Part shown: positions 53,534-63,551 of the stretch, one piece after another
Layout: every line of letters begins with the position of its first letter
Numbering within the stretch: the stretch's first letter is position 1
Source: HTCC2207 sp002685195
GTDB taxonomy: Bacteria > Pseudomonadota > Gammaproteobacteria > Pseudomonadales > Porticoccaceae
Reading direction: 5' to 3'
Assembly: GCA_051201675.1 (NCBI GenBank)
Contig: CP179212.1
Coordinates: 1,550,001-1,614,000 of the forward strand
Length of the DNA: 64,000 nt
Program-made: the position numbers and the translations under genes
Notes under the pieces: generated by a model
The model's input: only the letters and a program-made list of their open reading frames with translations
The model's database searches: none
Told to the model about the DNA's origin: nothing

Positions 53534-56167
53534 TCAGAGCGATTTTGATGCAATTTCGTAAATATCTTTAACTAGATTGGGCTCATCTGCGATTCTCTGT
53601 AACTGTTCTCGCATTAATTCCCGTTGAGGTGCATCAAATTTCTTCCAACGCGTTAATGGCGTTACTAGTCGCGCCGCAACTTGAGGATTAGCCTGATTAA
53701 GCGTGAGTATTTGATCACTCAAGAAGCGATAGCCAGAGCCATCTTTAGAATGAAAGTTGATTAAATTAGCGGAACAGAATCCTCCGATCAGACTTCTCAC
53801 TTTATTTGGATTGCTCATTGTGAATGCTGAATGTTCCATTAGCTCTTCTATCCGACCAAGCCCACCCTGTTGACTGTTAGCTGCCTGAATCTGCAGCCAT
53901 ATATTCATGACCAACGGCTCATCACGGTACTGCTTTTCAAACAGGCTTAATGCTTTAGATGCATAGTCTGAGGCAGTTGGACAATTCACTAAGACTGCTA
54001 GAGCAACTGCTTTATCAGTCATATTGTCAGCCTGCTGAAATTGCTCCCAAGCCAGCTCTATGCCTCTAGTGCCGACCAAAATTAGGTAGCCCAAGGCAGC
54101 GTTTTTTAGACTGCGATGGCCAATTTGGTCAGCATTCGGAGCATACTCTGGACGGGTGTTATGAGTTTCGTAAACACTCAGCAATTGGCTCTCTAGCGCG
54201 CCGGCCAATGCAGTGCGAACAAAGCTTCTGGCATCATGAATCGCCTCAGGATTAATTACCTCCGCTAATTCGTAGAGCAATGCCTCAGGAGGCAATTGCA
54301 ACATCAGAGCAACCATTGCAGGGTCCAGAGAGCTATCCTCTAACAACCTTCTAAAGGCGTCGATTAGATGCCCATCCAGAGACAATTCCTTATTCTTTAA
54401 ACTATTATCAACTAGTTGTTTGAGTACACCCAAACTTAGGGCCTGACATGCATCCCATCGGTTAAAACCATCGGAATCATTTGCCATCAGATGAGCTAGT
54501 TCATCAACTGTGTATGGGTATTCTAGTTTGACTGGGGCAGACAATCCTCGTAGTAGCGAGGGAACAGGCTCGGAGCTTATATTGGAAATAACTACGCTGT
54601 CCTCTGCTTCTGTTAATTCAAAAACAATCTCTGTGTCACCCTCACTGTTTAATACAAGGTCGTTACCATCAGCGCCGACTAGTCCTAGCTTGACTGGTAA
54701 TACAAATGGTTTTTTATTCTTCTGCCCTGGGGTGTCTGGACAGCTTTGCTTAAAACTAAGAGTGTATGTATGAGCTTTGTCATCAAAAGATGACTGCACC
54801 TCTAACAAAGGTGTACCAGATTGCCTATACCAAAGTCTGAATTGAGACAAATCCCGGCCACTGGCATCTTCCATTGCCACCACAAAATCTTCCACTGTTA
54901 CTGCCTGACCATCATGGCGGTCAAAGTAGAGGTCACTCCCCTTTCGGAAAGCTTCTGACCCTAGCAAGCTGTGATACATACGAACGACTTCAGATCCTTT
55001 TTCATAGACTGTAACAGTATAAAAGTTATTAATTTCCATGTAGGACTCAGGCTGGACTGAGTGAGCCATGGGACCACCATCTTCAGCAAACTGATGAGTT
55101 CGAAGGTAGGCAACATCTTCAATTCGTTTCACAGTTGCTGAGTTCATATCAGAGGAAAATTGAGAATCACGGAATACAGTAAAACCCTCCTTCAGGCTCA
55201 GTTGAAACCAGTCCCGGCAGGTTACTCTATTACCGGACCAATTGTGAAAATACTCATGGGCAACTATACCTTCAACTCGCTGGAAAGCCGCGTCTGTGCT
55301 CGTCTTTGGGTTCACTAGAACTGCGGAGGTATTAAAAATATTGAGTCCCTTGTTCTCCATGGCACCCATATTAAAGTCATCCACCGCAACAATCATAAAA
55401 ATATCAAGATCATATTCTCGCCCATAGACTTCCTCATCCCAACGCATAGATTTTTTCAAGGACAGCATTGCGTGATCACATTTATCGAGGTCTTTTTCTT
55501 CGACAAAGATTTCGAGCTGGACTTGACGGCCAGAACAGGTTTCAAAAGTATCCTGAACAACACTCAGAGTTCCAGCCACCAGAGCAAACAAGTACGCTGG
55601 CTTCTTGAAAGGATCATGCCAGGTCACAAAATGTCTATCTTCATCCATAGCTCCCCGATCTACAGGGTTACCATTTGAAAGAAGAACTGGGTACTGCTCC
55701 CTATTTGCGATTACCTTAGTCGTGAATTCAGACATAACATCAGGCCGGTCGAGATAGTAGGTAATATCCCTAAAGCCCTCGGCTTCACATTGGGTGCAAT
55801 ACATAGTACGAGAGCGATAGAGACCCATCATGGTAGTATTCAACTGCGGCTTGATGATTACCTCGGTTGTGATCACGCATGCATCGGGAACATCAAAGAT
55901 CGTCAACGAATCAGATTCTTTAAGATAGCCAGCGGGATCCAATTGTTGGCCATTGATCTTTACCCACTGAAGATCAAGTTTGGAACTACCATCTAGTACT
56001 AGATGCTTGGACTGATCTTTGCTAGAGGGATTACGCAAAACAGATAGCTCTGTAACCACGCTGGTTTGATCGTCGCCAAGATCAAAAACAAGGTTCGTCT
56101 TTTCGATCAAAAATACCGCAACTTGATAATCTTTGAGGTAAATCGTTTGAGGTGCCGCATCTTTCAT
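53534..56167 (-). CDS. pepN: aminopeptidase N (alanyl aminopeptidase)
   Basis: The 877-residue length is normal for bacterial PepN. It has the exopeptidase motif MGAMENKGLNIFN and zinc motif HEYFHNW (about residues 302-306), with the third ligand Glu in SLKEGFTVFRD. It trims N-terminal residues from peptides in the cytosol. AAGGAA lies upstream of the ATG. It is the last gene of the nadK operon. Confidence 0.96.
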   Translation of the reverse strand: MKDAAPQTIYLKDYQVAVFLIEKTNLVFDLGDDQTSVVTELSVLRNPSSKDQSKHLVLDGSSKLDLQWVKINGQQLDPAGYLKESDSLTIFDVPDACVITTEVIIKPQLNTTMMGLYRSRTMYCTQCEAEGFRDITYYLDRPDVMSEFTTKVIANREQYPVLLSNGNPVDRGAMDEDRHFVTWHDPFKKPAYLFALVAGTLSVVQDTFETCSGRQVQLEIFVEEKDLDKCDHAMLSLKKSMRWDEEVYGREYDLDIFMIVAVDDFNMGAMENKGLNIFNTSAVLVNPKTSTDAAFQRVEGIVAHEYFHNWSGNRVTCRDWFQLSLKEGFTVFRDSQFSSDMNSATVKRIEDVAYLRTHQFAEDGGPMAHSVQPESYMEINNFYTVTVYEKGSEVVRMYHSLLGSEAFRKGSDLYFDRHDGQAVTVEDFVVAMEDASGRDLSQFRLWYRQSGTPLLEVQSSFDDKAHTYTLSFKQSCPDTPGQKNKKPFVLPVKLGLVGADGNDLVLNSEGDTEIVFELTEAEDSVVISNISSEPVPSLLRGLSAPVKLEYPYTVDELAHLMANDSDGFNRWDACQALSLGVLKQLVDNSLKNKELSLDGHLIDAFRRLLEDSSLDPAMVALMLQLPPEALLYELAEVINPEAIHDARSFVRTALAGALESQLLSVYETHNTRPEYAPNADQIGHRSLKNAALGYLILVGTRGIELAWEQFQQADNMTDKAVALAVLVNCPTASDYASKALSLFEKQYRDEPLVMNIWLQIQAANSQQGGLGRIEELMEHSAFTMSNPNKVRSLIGGFCSANLINFHSKDGSGYRFLSDQILTLNQANPQVAARLVTPLTRWKKFDAPQRELMREQLQRIADEPNLVKDIYEIASKSL

Positions 56168-56191
56168 GAGAGTTTTCCTTAGGGGTACTGA

Positions 56192-57043
56192 TTAAGCCTC
56201 GACGCTAAATTCAACGTTGTAGGCTGTGTATTTTCGGATGTTAATTACACCTGTATCAAGAATCAAATACTGGCCTTTAATACCCTGCAGAACACCCTCC
56301 ATCAAGGGTTGTTTATCCAAATTGAAGCTTTTAACTTTTTCAGGAAATTGTTCCACGGGAAATGCTATTTCAGTGGTTAATTCTTGATCGAGAAGCTGTA
56401 TCCCTTGTAATCCGTATTGATCTGATAATTCCTGAAGGTCTAACCGACACTTCTCTAATAAATCATCTCTAACCGACGGTAAGTTAAGATCGTCATTGTT
56501 GCCCTTCAGCATTCGCTGCCATTGCGTTTTATCGGCCACATGTTGGCGCAAACGATCTTCAATTAAACCCGCATGACGTCTGTTAGTGACTCTGAAGATA
56601 GGCAGCCCTTGCGTAGCCCCTTGATCAATCCACCGAGACGGCAATTGATCCCCCCGGGTAATACCAACCTTAACACCTGAGGTGTTGGACAAATAAACAT
56701 AATGATCTGTAAAGCAGTATTTTTCTCCCCAATTGGAGTCTCGGCAGGTACCCGCATGAAAGTGGCATTTCTCAGGACTCATAATGCACGTATCACACTG
56801 AGGTAATTTAATGAAGCAAGGATAGCAATAACCCTGACTAAAGCTCTTCTTGGATCGTCGTCCGCAGTGGATACAATGAATATCACCAAGATGTTCCAGG
56901 GAAATAGACTGACCAATAAATTGATTTAAAGGCACTCGCTCTTCATCAAGGGGCAGTTGATATTCAACGTATCCCTCCGGGGAAATGTTCGCCTCCATTT
57001 TGAGTAGATGACCAGATTGTTTGAAACCCATCAATTTTTCCAT
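56192..57043 (-). CDS. DUF2797 protein with zinc-type cysteines
   Basis: The 283-residue protein has several CxxC pairs (IHCIHCGRRSKKS; CYPCFIKLPQCDTC; KCHFHAGTC), suggesting zinc binding. A GIY-YIG-like stretch (YVYLSNTSGVKVGITR) follows and then a helical part. DUF2797 proteins have no assigned function. The start at 57043 overlaps the end of the DUF1315 gene by 13 bp; a second ATG at 57031 has an equally good GGAA spacing. Confidence 0.82.
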   Translation of the reverse strand: MEKLMGFKQSGHLLKMEANISPEGYVEYQLPLDEERVPLNQFIGQSISLEHLGDIHCIHCGRRSKKSFSQGYCYPCFIKLPQCDTCIMSPEKCHFHAGTCRDSNWGEKYCFTDHYVYLSNTSGVKVGITRGDQLPSRWIDQGATQGLPIFRVTNRRHAGLIEDRLRQHVADKTQWQRMLKGNNDDLNLPSVRDDLLEKCRLDLQELSDQYGLQGIQLLDQELTTEIAFPVEQFPEKVKSFNLDKQPLMEGVLQGIKGQYLILDTGVINIRKYTAYNVEFSVEA

Positions 57044-57276
57044 GATAGTGGCTGCACCTCATCTTTTGTCTCACAAGGTTCGACTTTGGGAGTTACATAA
57101 CCTGTTCGCTGATCCGCGGGCATTGATTCTTCATAGGTAATAATCGCCTGCATACAAAGGATCTTTTGTTCCTCAGTTAGACTTCTTCCATCAGGCCATT
57201 TACCAATCTCGACTCCACGTTTTAGACCTTCATAAATATCTGGGGTGATGCCCTCAACGAGTTGCTTAAAGTTCAT
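57031..57276 (-). CDS. DUF1315 (YeaC-like) protein
   Basis: The 81-residue protein begins MNFKQLVEGITPDIYEGLKR and contains GVEIGKWPDGRSLTEEQK, the YeaC/DUF1315 pattern; function unknown. The frame is open up to 57330, but ATG 57276 with AGGAG 6 bases upstream is the real start. It overlaps the rhomboid gene by 11 bp. Confidence 0.85.
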   Translation of the reverse strand: MNFKQLVEGITPDIYEGLKRGVEIGKWPDGRSLTEEQKILCMQAIITYEESMPADQRTGYVTPKVEPCETKDEVQPLSWKN

Positions 57277-57874
57277 GTTTTCTCCTGAATCGTGCCAAGA
57301 CTCCAAAAATAAGTCCGAGGACCATGCCAATAATGAGTCCCCCTAAATGTGCGGCATTAGCAATACCAACGCCGAGTAAGAAGGTCAACACAGGCGTCAT
57401 ACAAAGTATTAGCCAACCAATCATAAAGCCAACAATACCTTTTGGTAGCGCCGTTAGTGAGTGCGGCACTAATTTGTGGGCGATCCAGATATAACCTAAT
57501 AACGCATAGACTACCCCAGACATCCCACCAAAATTTGCTGCTCCGGACCACCAAAATTGAGCCAGATTGGAAACTAAACCAGAAATTAGAACAAGTAAAA
57601 TCAGATGGATCGACCCAGATAGCCGCTCAATGCGGGAGCCAAGCATCGATAACCAGAGACTATTAAAAATAAAATGCACTATACCAAAATGAAGAAAAAT
57701 GGGTGTAATGAGACGCCAGAAATCTCCGCCACTAAATCCACCGAAACTAAAGTAACGAACCGCCGTTGGATAACTTAAAGTAACTAACATTCCGCCGATA
57801 GCACTTAAAACTATCAACCCAGTAACTGCAGGATACTGTTTAGCGGCGACATACCAATTGGGATTCTGGGGCAT
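57266..57874 (-). CDS. rhomboid-family intramembrane serine protease
   Basis: The 202-residue protein has six membrane helices. The catalytic serine lies in GGMSGVVYALLGY (about residue 118) and the histidine in ANAAHLGGLIIG (about residue 175). HFGIVHFIFNSLWL gives the conserved HxxxN-like oxyanion helix. It lacks the cytosolic domain of E. coli GlpG and lies between nadK and the DUF1315 gene in one operon. Confidence 0.9.
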   Translation of the reverse strand: MPQNPNWYVAAKQYPAVTGLIVLSAIGGMLVTLSYPTAVRYFSFGGFSGGDFWRLITPIFLHFGIVHFIFNSLWLSMLGSRIERLSGSIHLILLVLISGLVSNLAQFWWSGAANFGGMSGVVYALLGYIWIAHKLVPHSLTALPKGIVGFMIGWLILCMTPVLTFLLGVGIANAAHLGGLIIGMVLGLIFGVLARFRRKHEL

Positions 57875-57902
57875 AAAGTAAGAAGTATCCGGTAATATTA
57901 AA

Positions 57903-58799
57903 CTAATCGTCGATAGTTTTTACGCCTAAACGACTTCCCCAGCCCAGTTTTGTGCGACAAACACTATAGAAATTATGGTCCTTGGGATGAATCAACAAAA
58001 TGTCGTGGGCATGGCGGGCAATTTTTATTAAATCCCCCGGTTGAGTGACAATGTCGTTATGCCCATCGCAGGTCAATACTGGCTGTAATTCATTACGTGT
58101 ACTTACTCTCAACTCAATTTGCGCATCTCCATGAAGGGCAATGGGTCTACTGTTAAGTGTATGGGGGTTAAGGGGCACAACCACCATTGCATCGAGCTCG
58201 GGGAACAGCAAGGGCCCTCCGGCCGACAGTGCATAGGCAGTTGAACCTGTCGGTGTTGCTACGATTAAACCATCAGAGCGCTGACTGTAAACAAACTCAC
58301 CGTCCACATAGAGCTCAAAGGTCATCATTCTGACCGACATGCCTGGATGCATAGCAATGTCATTAACTGCCGTACCACTCCCAATAACTTCGTTATCTCG
58401 AGTTACCGTCGTCTCAAGCATAAACCGTCGAGTTTGCACGTAATCTCCTGAAAGTACGGTGGAGACACGTGCTTCGATCTCATCTGGAGAGATATCTGTT
58501 AAAAATCCCAGACGACCACGGTTTATTCCCAGCAGAGGTACGCCAATAGATGCCATCTTTCGGCTGGCACTAAGCATACTGCCGTCGCCACCCACCACAA
58601 TACCCAAGTCAATGGCCCCAGCAAACTCTGAGGTATGCAATATTTCCTTAACAGACCAGTCAACGATATCCGCTGTGCCTCTCTCATAGATAACATCACG
58701 CCCCTGACTTACGAGGAACGTCTCAAGCTTACGCAGAGAATCCTTGACCTCAGGTAGATCTAGGTTTCCAAACAAGCCTATTCGCTGAAAATGAGCCAT
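57903..58799 (-). CDS. nadK: NAD kinase
   Basis: The 298-residue protein has the GGDGS motif (about residue 70), GINRGRLGFLTDIS and VATPTGSTAYALSAGGP, all hallmarks of ATP-NAD kinase. It makes NADP from NAD in the cytosol. It is first in an operon with rhomboid, DUF1315, DUF2797 and pepN, with 28 bp to the next gene. Confidence 0.96.
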   Translation of the reverse strand: MAHFQRIGLFGNLDLPEVKDSLRKLETFLVSQGRDVIYERGTADIVDWSVKEILHTSEFAGAIDLGIVVGGDGSMLSASRKMASIGVPLLGINRGRLGFLTDISPDEIEARVSTVLSGDYVQTRRFMLETTVTRDNEVIGSGTAVNDIAMHPGMSVRMMTFELYVDGEFVYSQRSDGLIVATPTGSTAYALSAGGPLLFPELDAMVVVPLNPHTLNSRPIALHGDAQIELRVSTRNELQPVLTCDGHNDIVTQPGDLIKIARHAHDILLIHPKDHNFYSVCRTKLGWGSRLGVKTIDD

Positions 58800-58986
58800 C
58801 TAAACTAATCCATTGCATATTTCTTTAATTATACAGTCTCACCGTACAAATCTGTTATTTTCTTAAAACTTTCCATTCAAAGTAGCTATTAACTATTGGC
58901 TAAATCAAATCACTTTTTTAGTATTGAACTAAACGATTTGATGCATAATGCACTTAAAATTATGGTAACTGGTCAGAGACACTAGC

Positions 58987-59520
58987 ATGACAAAAAAAAC
59001 ATCTAAAGCAATCGTGTTAATAGGCATGCCCGGCGTTGGGAAAAGCACTGTTGGCGTGCTCTTGGCAAAATCTCTAGGACTAGGTTTTATTGATACTGAT
59101 CGAACGATCGAAAAGTATATAAATAGTGGCCTTCAAAAGTATATAAACCAAAATGGTTATCAGTCTTTGAGAACTGCTGAAGAGCAAGTGTTGCTCAAGG
59201 AAGATGTTTCTGCGAAAGTTGTCGCCACCGGTGGTAGCGCCGTATATTCAGGTGCTGGCATGATTCACTTGAAGTCCCAAGGAATGGTCATATTTCTAGA
59301 TCTACCTCAAGACCAGCTAGAGAGGCGTATTACTAACTTTACTACCAGGGGCATTGCCCGTCGCCCTAATCAAAGTTTCTCAAGTCTTTTTAATGAGCGC
59401 AGAGAGCTCTATTTACGCTATGCAGATATCCAAGTCGACTGTAATACTCTAGACATAAATGCACTCCTAAACCGCCTTGTCGCTATTTCAAAACCTTATA
59501 TTAACGGTCATATTGACTAG
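58987..59520 (+). CDS. shikimate kinase-like protein
   Basis: The 177-residue P-loop kinase has GMPGVGKST, FIDTDRTIEKYI (Asp 34-type residue), GYQSLRTAEEQVL, VATGGSAVYS and RGIARRP plus LFNERRELYLRYADI. These fit shikimate kinase, though GGG is GGS and FR is LR. This matches a second, stand-alone subtype distinct from the AroK next to aroB. It would phosphorylate shikimate at the 3-OH, but another substrate is possible. Confidence 0.7.
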   Translation: MTKKTSKAIVLIGMPGVGKSTVGVLLAKSLGLGFIDTDRTIEKYINSGLQKYINQNGYQSLRTAEEQVLLKEDVSAKVVATGGSAVYSGAGMIHLKSQGMVIFLDLPQDQLERRITNFTTRGIARRPNQSFSSLFNERRELYLRYADIQVDCNTLDINALLNRLVAISKPYINGHID

Positions 59521-59537
59521 ACTTTCAGGACAGAGTT

Positions 59538-60731
59538 TTACTCCAAAACCGTTAGTAAAGATTGAGTTAGGTGCTTTATATTATTCGAATTAACTCCCGC
59601 CAAGTTGATCCGCGTAGAGGAGACTATATAAATACCAAATTCAGTCCTTAAGCGTTCCAGTTGAGGAGTAGTAATTCCTAGAAATGAAAACATACCATTC
59701 TGCCGCTTGATATGGCTGAAATCCATTCCAGCAGCATTGTTCTCAAGACTGTCACAAAGTAGATTGCGCATAGACTTTATGCGTAGCCTAACCTCCTCTA
59801 GTTCAGCCTCCCACTGGCTGCGGAGTTGAGGATCCCCTAATACCATTGACACAAGAAGCGCACCATGCGCCGGAGGCATTGAATAAATAGACCGCGCCGT
59901 CGACATTGCCTGGCTGACCACAATATCAGCTTGCTCAGACGTTTCCGCAATAAAGGTAATAGAACCTGTACGTTCGCGATATAAGCCAAAGTTTTTGGAG
60001 CAGGAAGAAGCAATAATTACCTCAGGCAATCTTTCAGCCATCATGCGCATTCCGTAAGCATCTTGGTCAAGGCCGTTACCTAGGCCTTGGTAGGCTGTAT
60101 CGATAAAAGGTATAAAGCCACGCTCTAGCGCCAAGTCAGCAATAGAATCCCACTGTTCATTCGTTAAATCCGCGCCCGTTGGATTATGGCAACAGCCGTG
60201 TAGCAGCACCAAATCGCCTACCGGAACCTGCCGCAGAGTCTCCATCATTTTTTCAGTATCAACTTGACGAGCATCCATGTCGTAATAAGGGTACTGTTTT
60301 ATGTCAAATCCAGCACTCCCGAGTAGAGGTATATGGTTTGGCCAAGTTGGAATTCCAACCCATAATTTAGATTCGGGCCTTGCTCGTCGAATGACTTCCG
60401 CGCCAACACGCAGAGCACCAGAGCCTCCGGGTGCTTGAATGCTTTTCACCCGCCCAGTACTCAGTATGCTGTGATCTTTTCCCAGCAATAATTCCATCAT
60501 CCGCTGATTGTAATCAGGGTCTCCAGCCATTCCTTGGTAGGACTTAGTTGTCTCTAACTCCATTAGGCGAGATTCAGCCTCTTTGACCGATGCCATGACC
60601 GGAGTGCGGCCACGATCGTCCTGATAAACTCCGACACCAAGATCAATTTTCTCAGCACGATTGTCAGCTTTGAAGGCAACCATTAATCCGAGAATTGGGT
60701 CAATAGCGACTGGTTTTAAGTTTTCAAACAT
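59538..60731 (-). CDS. aspartate/tyrosine/aromatic aminotransferase
   Basis: The 397-residue class I aminotransferase begins FENLKPVAIDPILGLMVAFK. It has LHGCCHNPTGADLTNEQW, the PLP-lysine motif SCSKNFGLYRERTG (lysine about residue 245) and the C-terminal ISSTRINLAG substrate arginine region (IVSSTRINLAG). It interconverts aromatic/acidic amino acids with 2-oxoacids. AspC and TyrB cannot be separated from the sequence. It is convergent with the shikimate kinase-like gene. Confidence 0.92.
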   Translation of the reverse strand: MFENLKPVAIDPILGLMVAFKADNRAEKIDLGVGVYQDDRGRTPVMASVKEAESRLMELETTKSYQGMAGDPDYNQRMMELLLGKDHSILSTGRVKSIQAPGGSGALRVGAEVIRRARPESKLWVGIPTWPNHIPLLGSAGFDIKQYPYYDMDARQVDTEKMMETLRQVPVGDLVLLHGCCHNPTGADLTNEQWDSIADLALERGFIPFIDTAYQGLGNGLDQDAYGMRMMAERLPEVIIASSCSKNFGLYRERTGSITFIAETSEQADIVVSQAMSTARSIYSMPPAHGALLVSMVLGDPQLRSQWEAELEEVRLRIKSMRNLLCDSLENNAAGMDFSHIKRQNGMFSFLGITTPQLERLRTEFGIYIVSSTRINLAGVNSNNIKHLTQSLLTVLE

Positions 60732-60791
60732 TAGAGCTTCCTAGAGATGTGTTTTCCTTCTGAGAATTCTACTATGATTTGACGCATTTGT

Positions 60792-61559
60792 TCAGTTGCT
60801 AATGAGAAAATTCGACACTTTGGCATTAAATTCATCGGGTTTTTCGGCATGTAGCCAATGTCCAGCCTGTGAAATTACATACAACTCACTATTGGGAAAA
60901 AGAGCCTGAATAATTGGTTGATGCTTACTCTGGATATAAGCTGAAGTCTCACCCTTTAAAAATAAACTCGGCCCTTGGTAAGGTTCACCCTCTGGAGCAG
61001 CGACAAGACTAGTTCCGTAGTTCTCAGAAATGGCAGCCATATTTAACTTTAAGATGTAGCGCCCTTCTTTATTGCGATGTAAGTTCTTCAACAAAAAAGC
61101 TCGAGTTTGTGGTTCTTGGACATAATCCGCAACGATACCATTAGCTTGCTGACGGCTCCCAACATTGGTTTTTGACAATGCATTTAGAGCATCAAGAACG
61201 GCATCTTGTCTAGGGACATAGGCTACTGGAGAAATATCGGCAACAACCAGCTTGCTTACACGACCAACATTGTTGAGGGCAACCTGCATACCCACCTTAC
61301 CCCCGAGTGAATGTCCTATCAAAATGGCTTCACCAAGACTTAGATCATCCATAAGTTCAACTATGTCCTCGGCCATTGCAGGAATGTCCATGGTGGCACT
61401 CTGAGGTGAATCTCCATGATTCCGCAAATCCACGCTAATCACTCTGTGGGTTGGAGCCAGATGTCTAGCAAGGTTACCTAAGTTGGACAAAGAGCCGAAC
61501 ATTCCATGCATCAATATGGCAACCGGTCCACTCCCCTTTTCTGTGAAATTTAATTTCAT
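60792..61559 (-). CDS. alpha/beta hydrolase, YbfF-like
   Basis: The 255-residue hydrolase has the oxyanion HGMFGSLSNLGNLAR, nucleophile GHSLGGKVGM (Ser near 102) and a C-terminal histidine in ISQAGHWLHAEKPDEF. YbfF-type esterases hydrolyse acyl thioesters or short esters; the natural substrate is unknown. It lies 22 bp upstream of an SDR gene on the same strand. Confidence 0.85.
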   Translation of the reverse strand: MKLNFTEKGSGPVAILMHGMFGSLSNLGNLARHLAPTHRVISVDLRNHGDSPQSATMDIPAMAEDIVELMDDLSLGEAILIGHSLGGKVGMQVALNNVGRVSKLVVADISPVAYVPRQDAVLDALNALSKTNVGSRQQANGIVADYVQEPQTRAFLLKNLHRNKEGRYILKLNMAAISENYGTSLVAAPEGEPYQGPSLFLKGETSAYIQSKHQPIIQALFPNSELYVISQAGHWLHAEKPDEFNAKVSNFLISN

Positions 61560-61580
61560 AGTATCAGTCGCATCTTGGTG

Positions 61581-62402
61581 TTAAGCATTGCGGTTGCGGT
61601 ACTTATCTTTATTTTTTCGCCCTTTAGCATACAACTTAGGCCGCACATAACGTCGAAGCCAAGGAAAGAGATAACTCAAGGTGACTAACTTACCGCTTGA
61701 CGCGGGCATAGTAACTTCTGTTTGTTCACCACGGGCAATAGACAGAATCGCATCTGCCACGGACTCTGCAGAACTCATGGGCTGAGAAAAAACGATATCT
61801 TCAACATTATCAATTTCGCTCATAATGAAACCTGTATCAATCGGCCCGGGAGAGACTACACCAACCGTAATTCCTGATTCCCGAACTTCATCAGCAAGCG
61901 CGTACGCAAAGGCACGCAAGCCTGCTTTAGTCCCAGAATAAGTTGCGGCGCCTTGAAGTGGAGACATACCAGCCAGAGATCCCACCATAACAATCGAACC
62001 TGATCCTGCACGCCTCAAATAGGGAATAGCCGCACATGATAGTATGAGAGGTGCTCGCATATTAATATCAACCATTGCACCAACATCCGCCGGATCAAGC
62101 TTCTCAAGATCACCTCGATTATGCATGCCGGCGTTATTGACTAGCACGTCTACATGACCAAACTTCGCTTCAGCCTTAGCGAGCAATTCCATACATTGTT
62201 CACTGTTAGCGACATCCATCGCAACGGTAAGAACCGAGCACTGGGGCGACAGTTCATCTGCAATTCTATCTAAACCTTCCTGGCCTCGGGCAGAGAGAAC
62301 CAAATTAGCCTTTTGCGCCGCAAAAGCCCTTGCACATGCAGCACCAACACCGGCAGAGGCGCCAGTTATAATGACCGTTTTTCCAGTAAATTCAGAGTTC
62401 AT
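61581..62402 (-). CDS. short-chain dehydrogenase/reductase
   Basis: The 273-residue SDR has TGASAGVGAACARAFA, NNAGMHNRGDL, the active YSGTKAGLRAFAYAL (Tyr/Lys) and SPGPIDTGF. It ends with a basic tail (GRKNKDKYRN). It is soluble or loosely membrane bound; the substrate is unknown. It lies in tandem with the hydrolase gene, so the two may share a transcript. Confidence 0.88.
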   Translation of the reverse strand: MNSEFTGKTVIITGASAGVGAACARAFAAQKANLVLSARGQEGLDRIADELSPQCSVLTVAMDVANSEQCMELLAKAEAKFGHVDVLVNNAGMHNRGDLEKLDPADVGAMVDINMRAPLILSCAAIPYLRRAGSGSIVMVGSLAGMSPLQGAATYSGTKAGLRAFAYALADEVRESGITVGVVSPGPIDTGFIMSEIDNVEDIVFSQPMSSAESVADAILSIARGEQTEVTMPASSGKLVTLSYLFPWLRRYVRPKLYAKGRKNKDKYRNRNA

Positions 62403-62494
62403 TCTTAGATCCTATAAATTCATAGTTATTTTAGTGCTTGGAAGTATACAGACTGGAGCATGTCAATCTACCGCTTTTCAACCTCTCCACAGGC

Positions 62495-63391
62495 TTATTT
62501 GAGTAAATCTTGTAGAGCTTCCGTCAGATTTGGATACTCAAATTCAAACTTGCTCTGAAGAAGCTTAGCTGGAATCACCTCCTGGCCCTGAAGCAATAAC
62601 TCTTCGCCCATCTCACCAAACAGAAGTCTGACCATAAAACTGGGCATTGGCAACAGAGCCGGCCTGCCAAGGACCTTAGCTAATGTCGCAGTAAACTCTC
62701 GGTTGATCGACGAGTTAGGTGCGGTTGCATTAATAGGGCCCGATAACTTCTCAGATTGGATACAGTGATTTAAAACTCTCACCATATCTCTGATATGGAT
62801 CCAAGACATTACTTGCTCGCCGTTACCTATGGGACCTCCAAGTCCCATCCTGAAGGGCGGTAGCATTTTCGCCAAGGCACCCTGTTCACCGAGTACTATC
62901 CCTGTGCGCACCAAGCAAACTCGAGTACCTAAGTTTTTAAATTGAAGAGCGCTATCTTCCCAACTTGCACAGAGTTTATGAGAAAACCCATCTACTGCGG
63001 AATTTGACTCATCCACTGCTGCAGATCCTGGGCCATAGTAACCTATGGCCGATCCGCTAATAAGCCGTATTGGAGCTTCAGCTCGGTGACGGAAGAAGTC
63101 GTAGAGTTGATCCGTAAAGCTGCTTCTACTAACAAAAAACTGTTTTTTGCGGCTCTCATTCCAGCGCTTATCCGCGAGGGGCTCTCCTGCCAGATTAACT
63201 ATGGTATCTATATTTATATCACTGGATATTTCATCAAGACGAGATATGATTTCAGCAGAACTAGGCAATACTTCACGCGCCTTTTCAACACTGCGACTAA
63301 GCACGATTAGCGACCACCCTAAACGCTCCGCTTCCCAACAAAAATGACGTCCAATAAATCCACTACCACCAGTGACTAAAATTGTCGGCAT
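62495..63391 (-). CDS. TIGR01777-family epimerase (YfcH-like)
   Basis: The 298-residue SDR-like protein begins TILVTGGSGFIGRHFCWEAE and has VNLAGEPLADKRWNESRK, ISGSAIGYYGP, WEDSALQF and MSWIHIRDMVR, the family signature. The physiological substrate of YfcH is unknown. It is monocistronic and divergent from purC. Confidence 0.9.
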   Translation of the reverse strand: MPTILVTGGSGFIGRHFCWEAERLGWSLIVLSRSVEKAREVLPSSAEIISRLDEISSDINIDTIVNLAGEPLADKRWNESRKKQFFVSRSSFTDQLYDFFRHRAEAPIRLISGSAIGYYGPGSAAVDESNSAVDGFSHKLCASWEDSALQFKNLGTRVCLVRTGIVLGEQGALAKMLPPFRMGLGGPIGNGEQVMSWIHIRDMVRVLNHCIQSEKLSGPINATAPNSSINREFTATLAKVLGRPALLPMPSFMVRLLFGEMGEELLLQGQEVIPAKLLQSKFEFEYPNLTEALQDLLK

Positions 63392-63551
63392 ATATGACCC
63401 CTTCCGAAATGACCATTATGATATAAAGCATAAATAATAACCCATCTTAGAGTTAATCTTTACTTTACCCAAGTGATTCTGAATTGATAGAATTCATGCT
63501 CGGTTAGTTTTTTATTTTATATCCCATAATCCAACAACCTAGGCACTAACA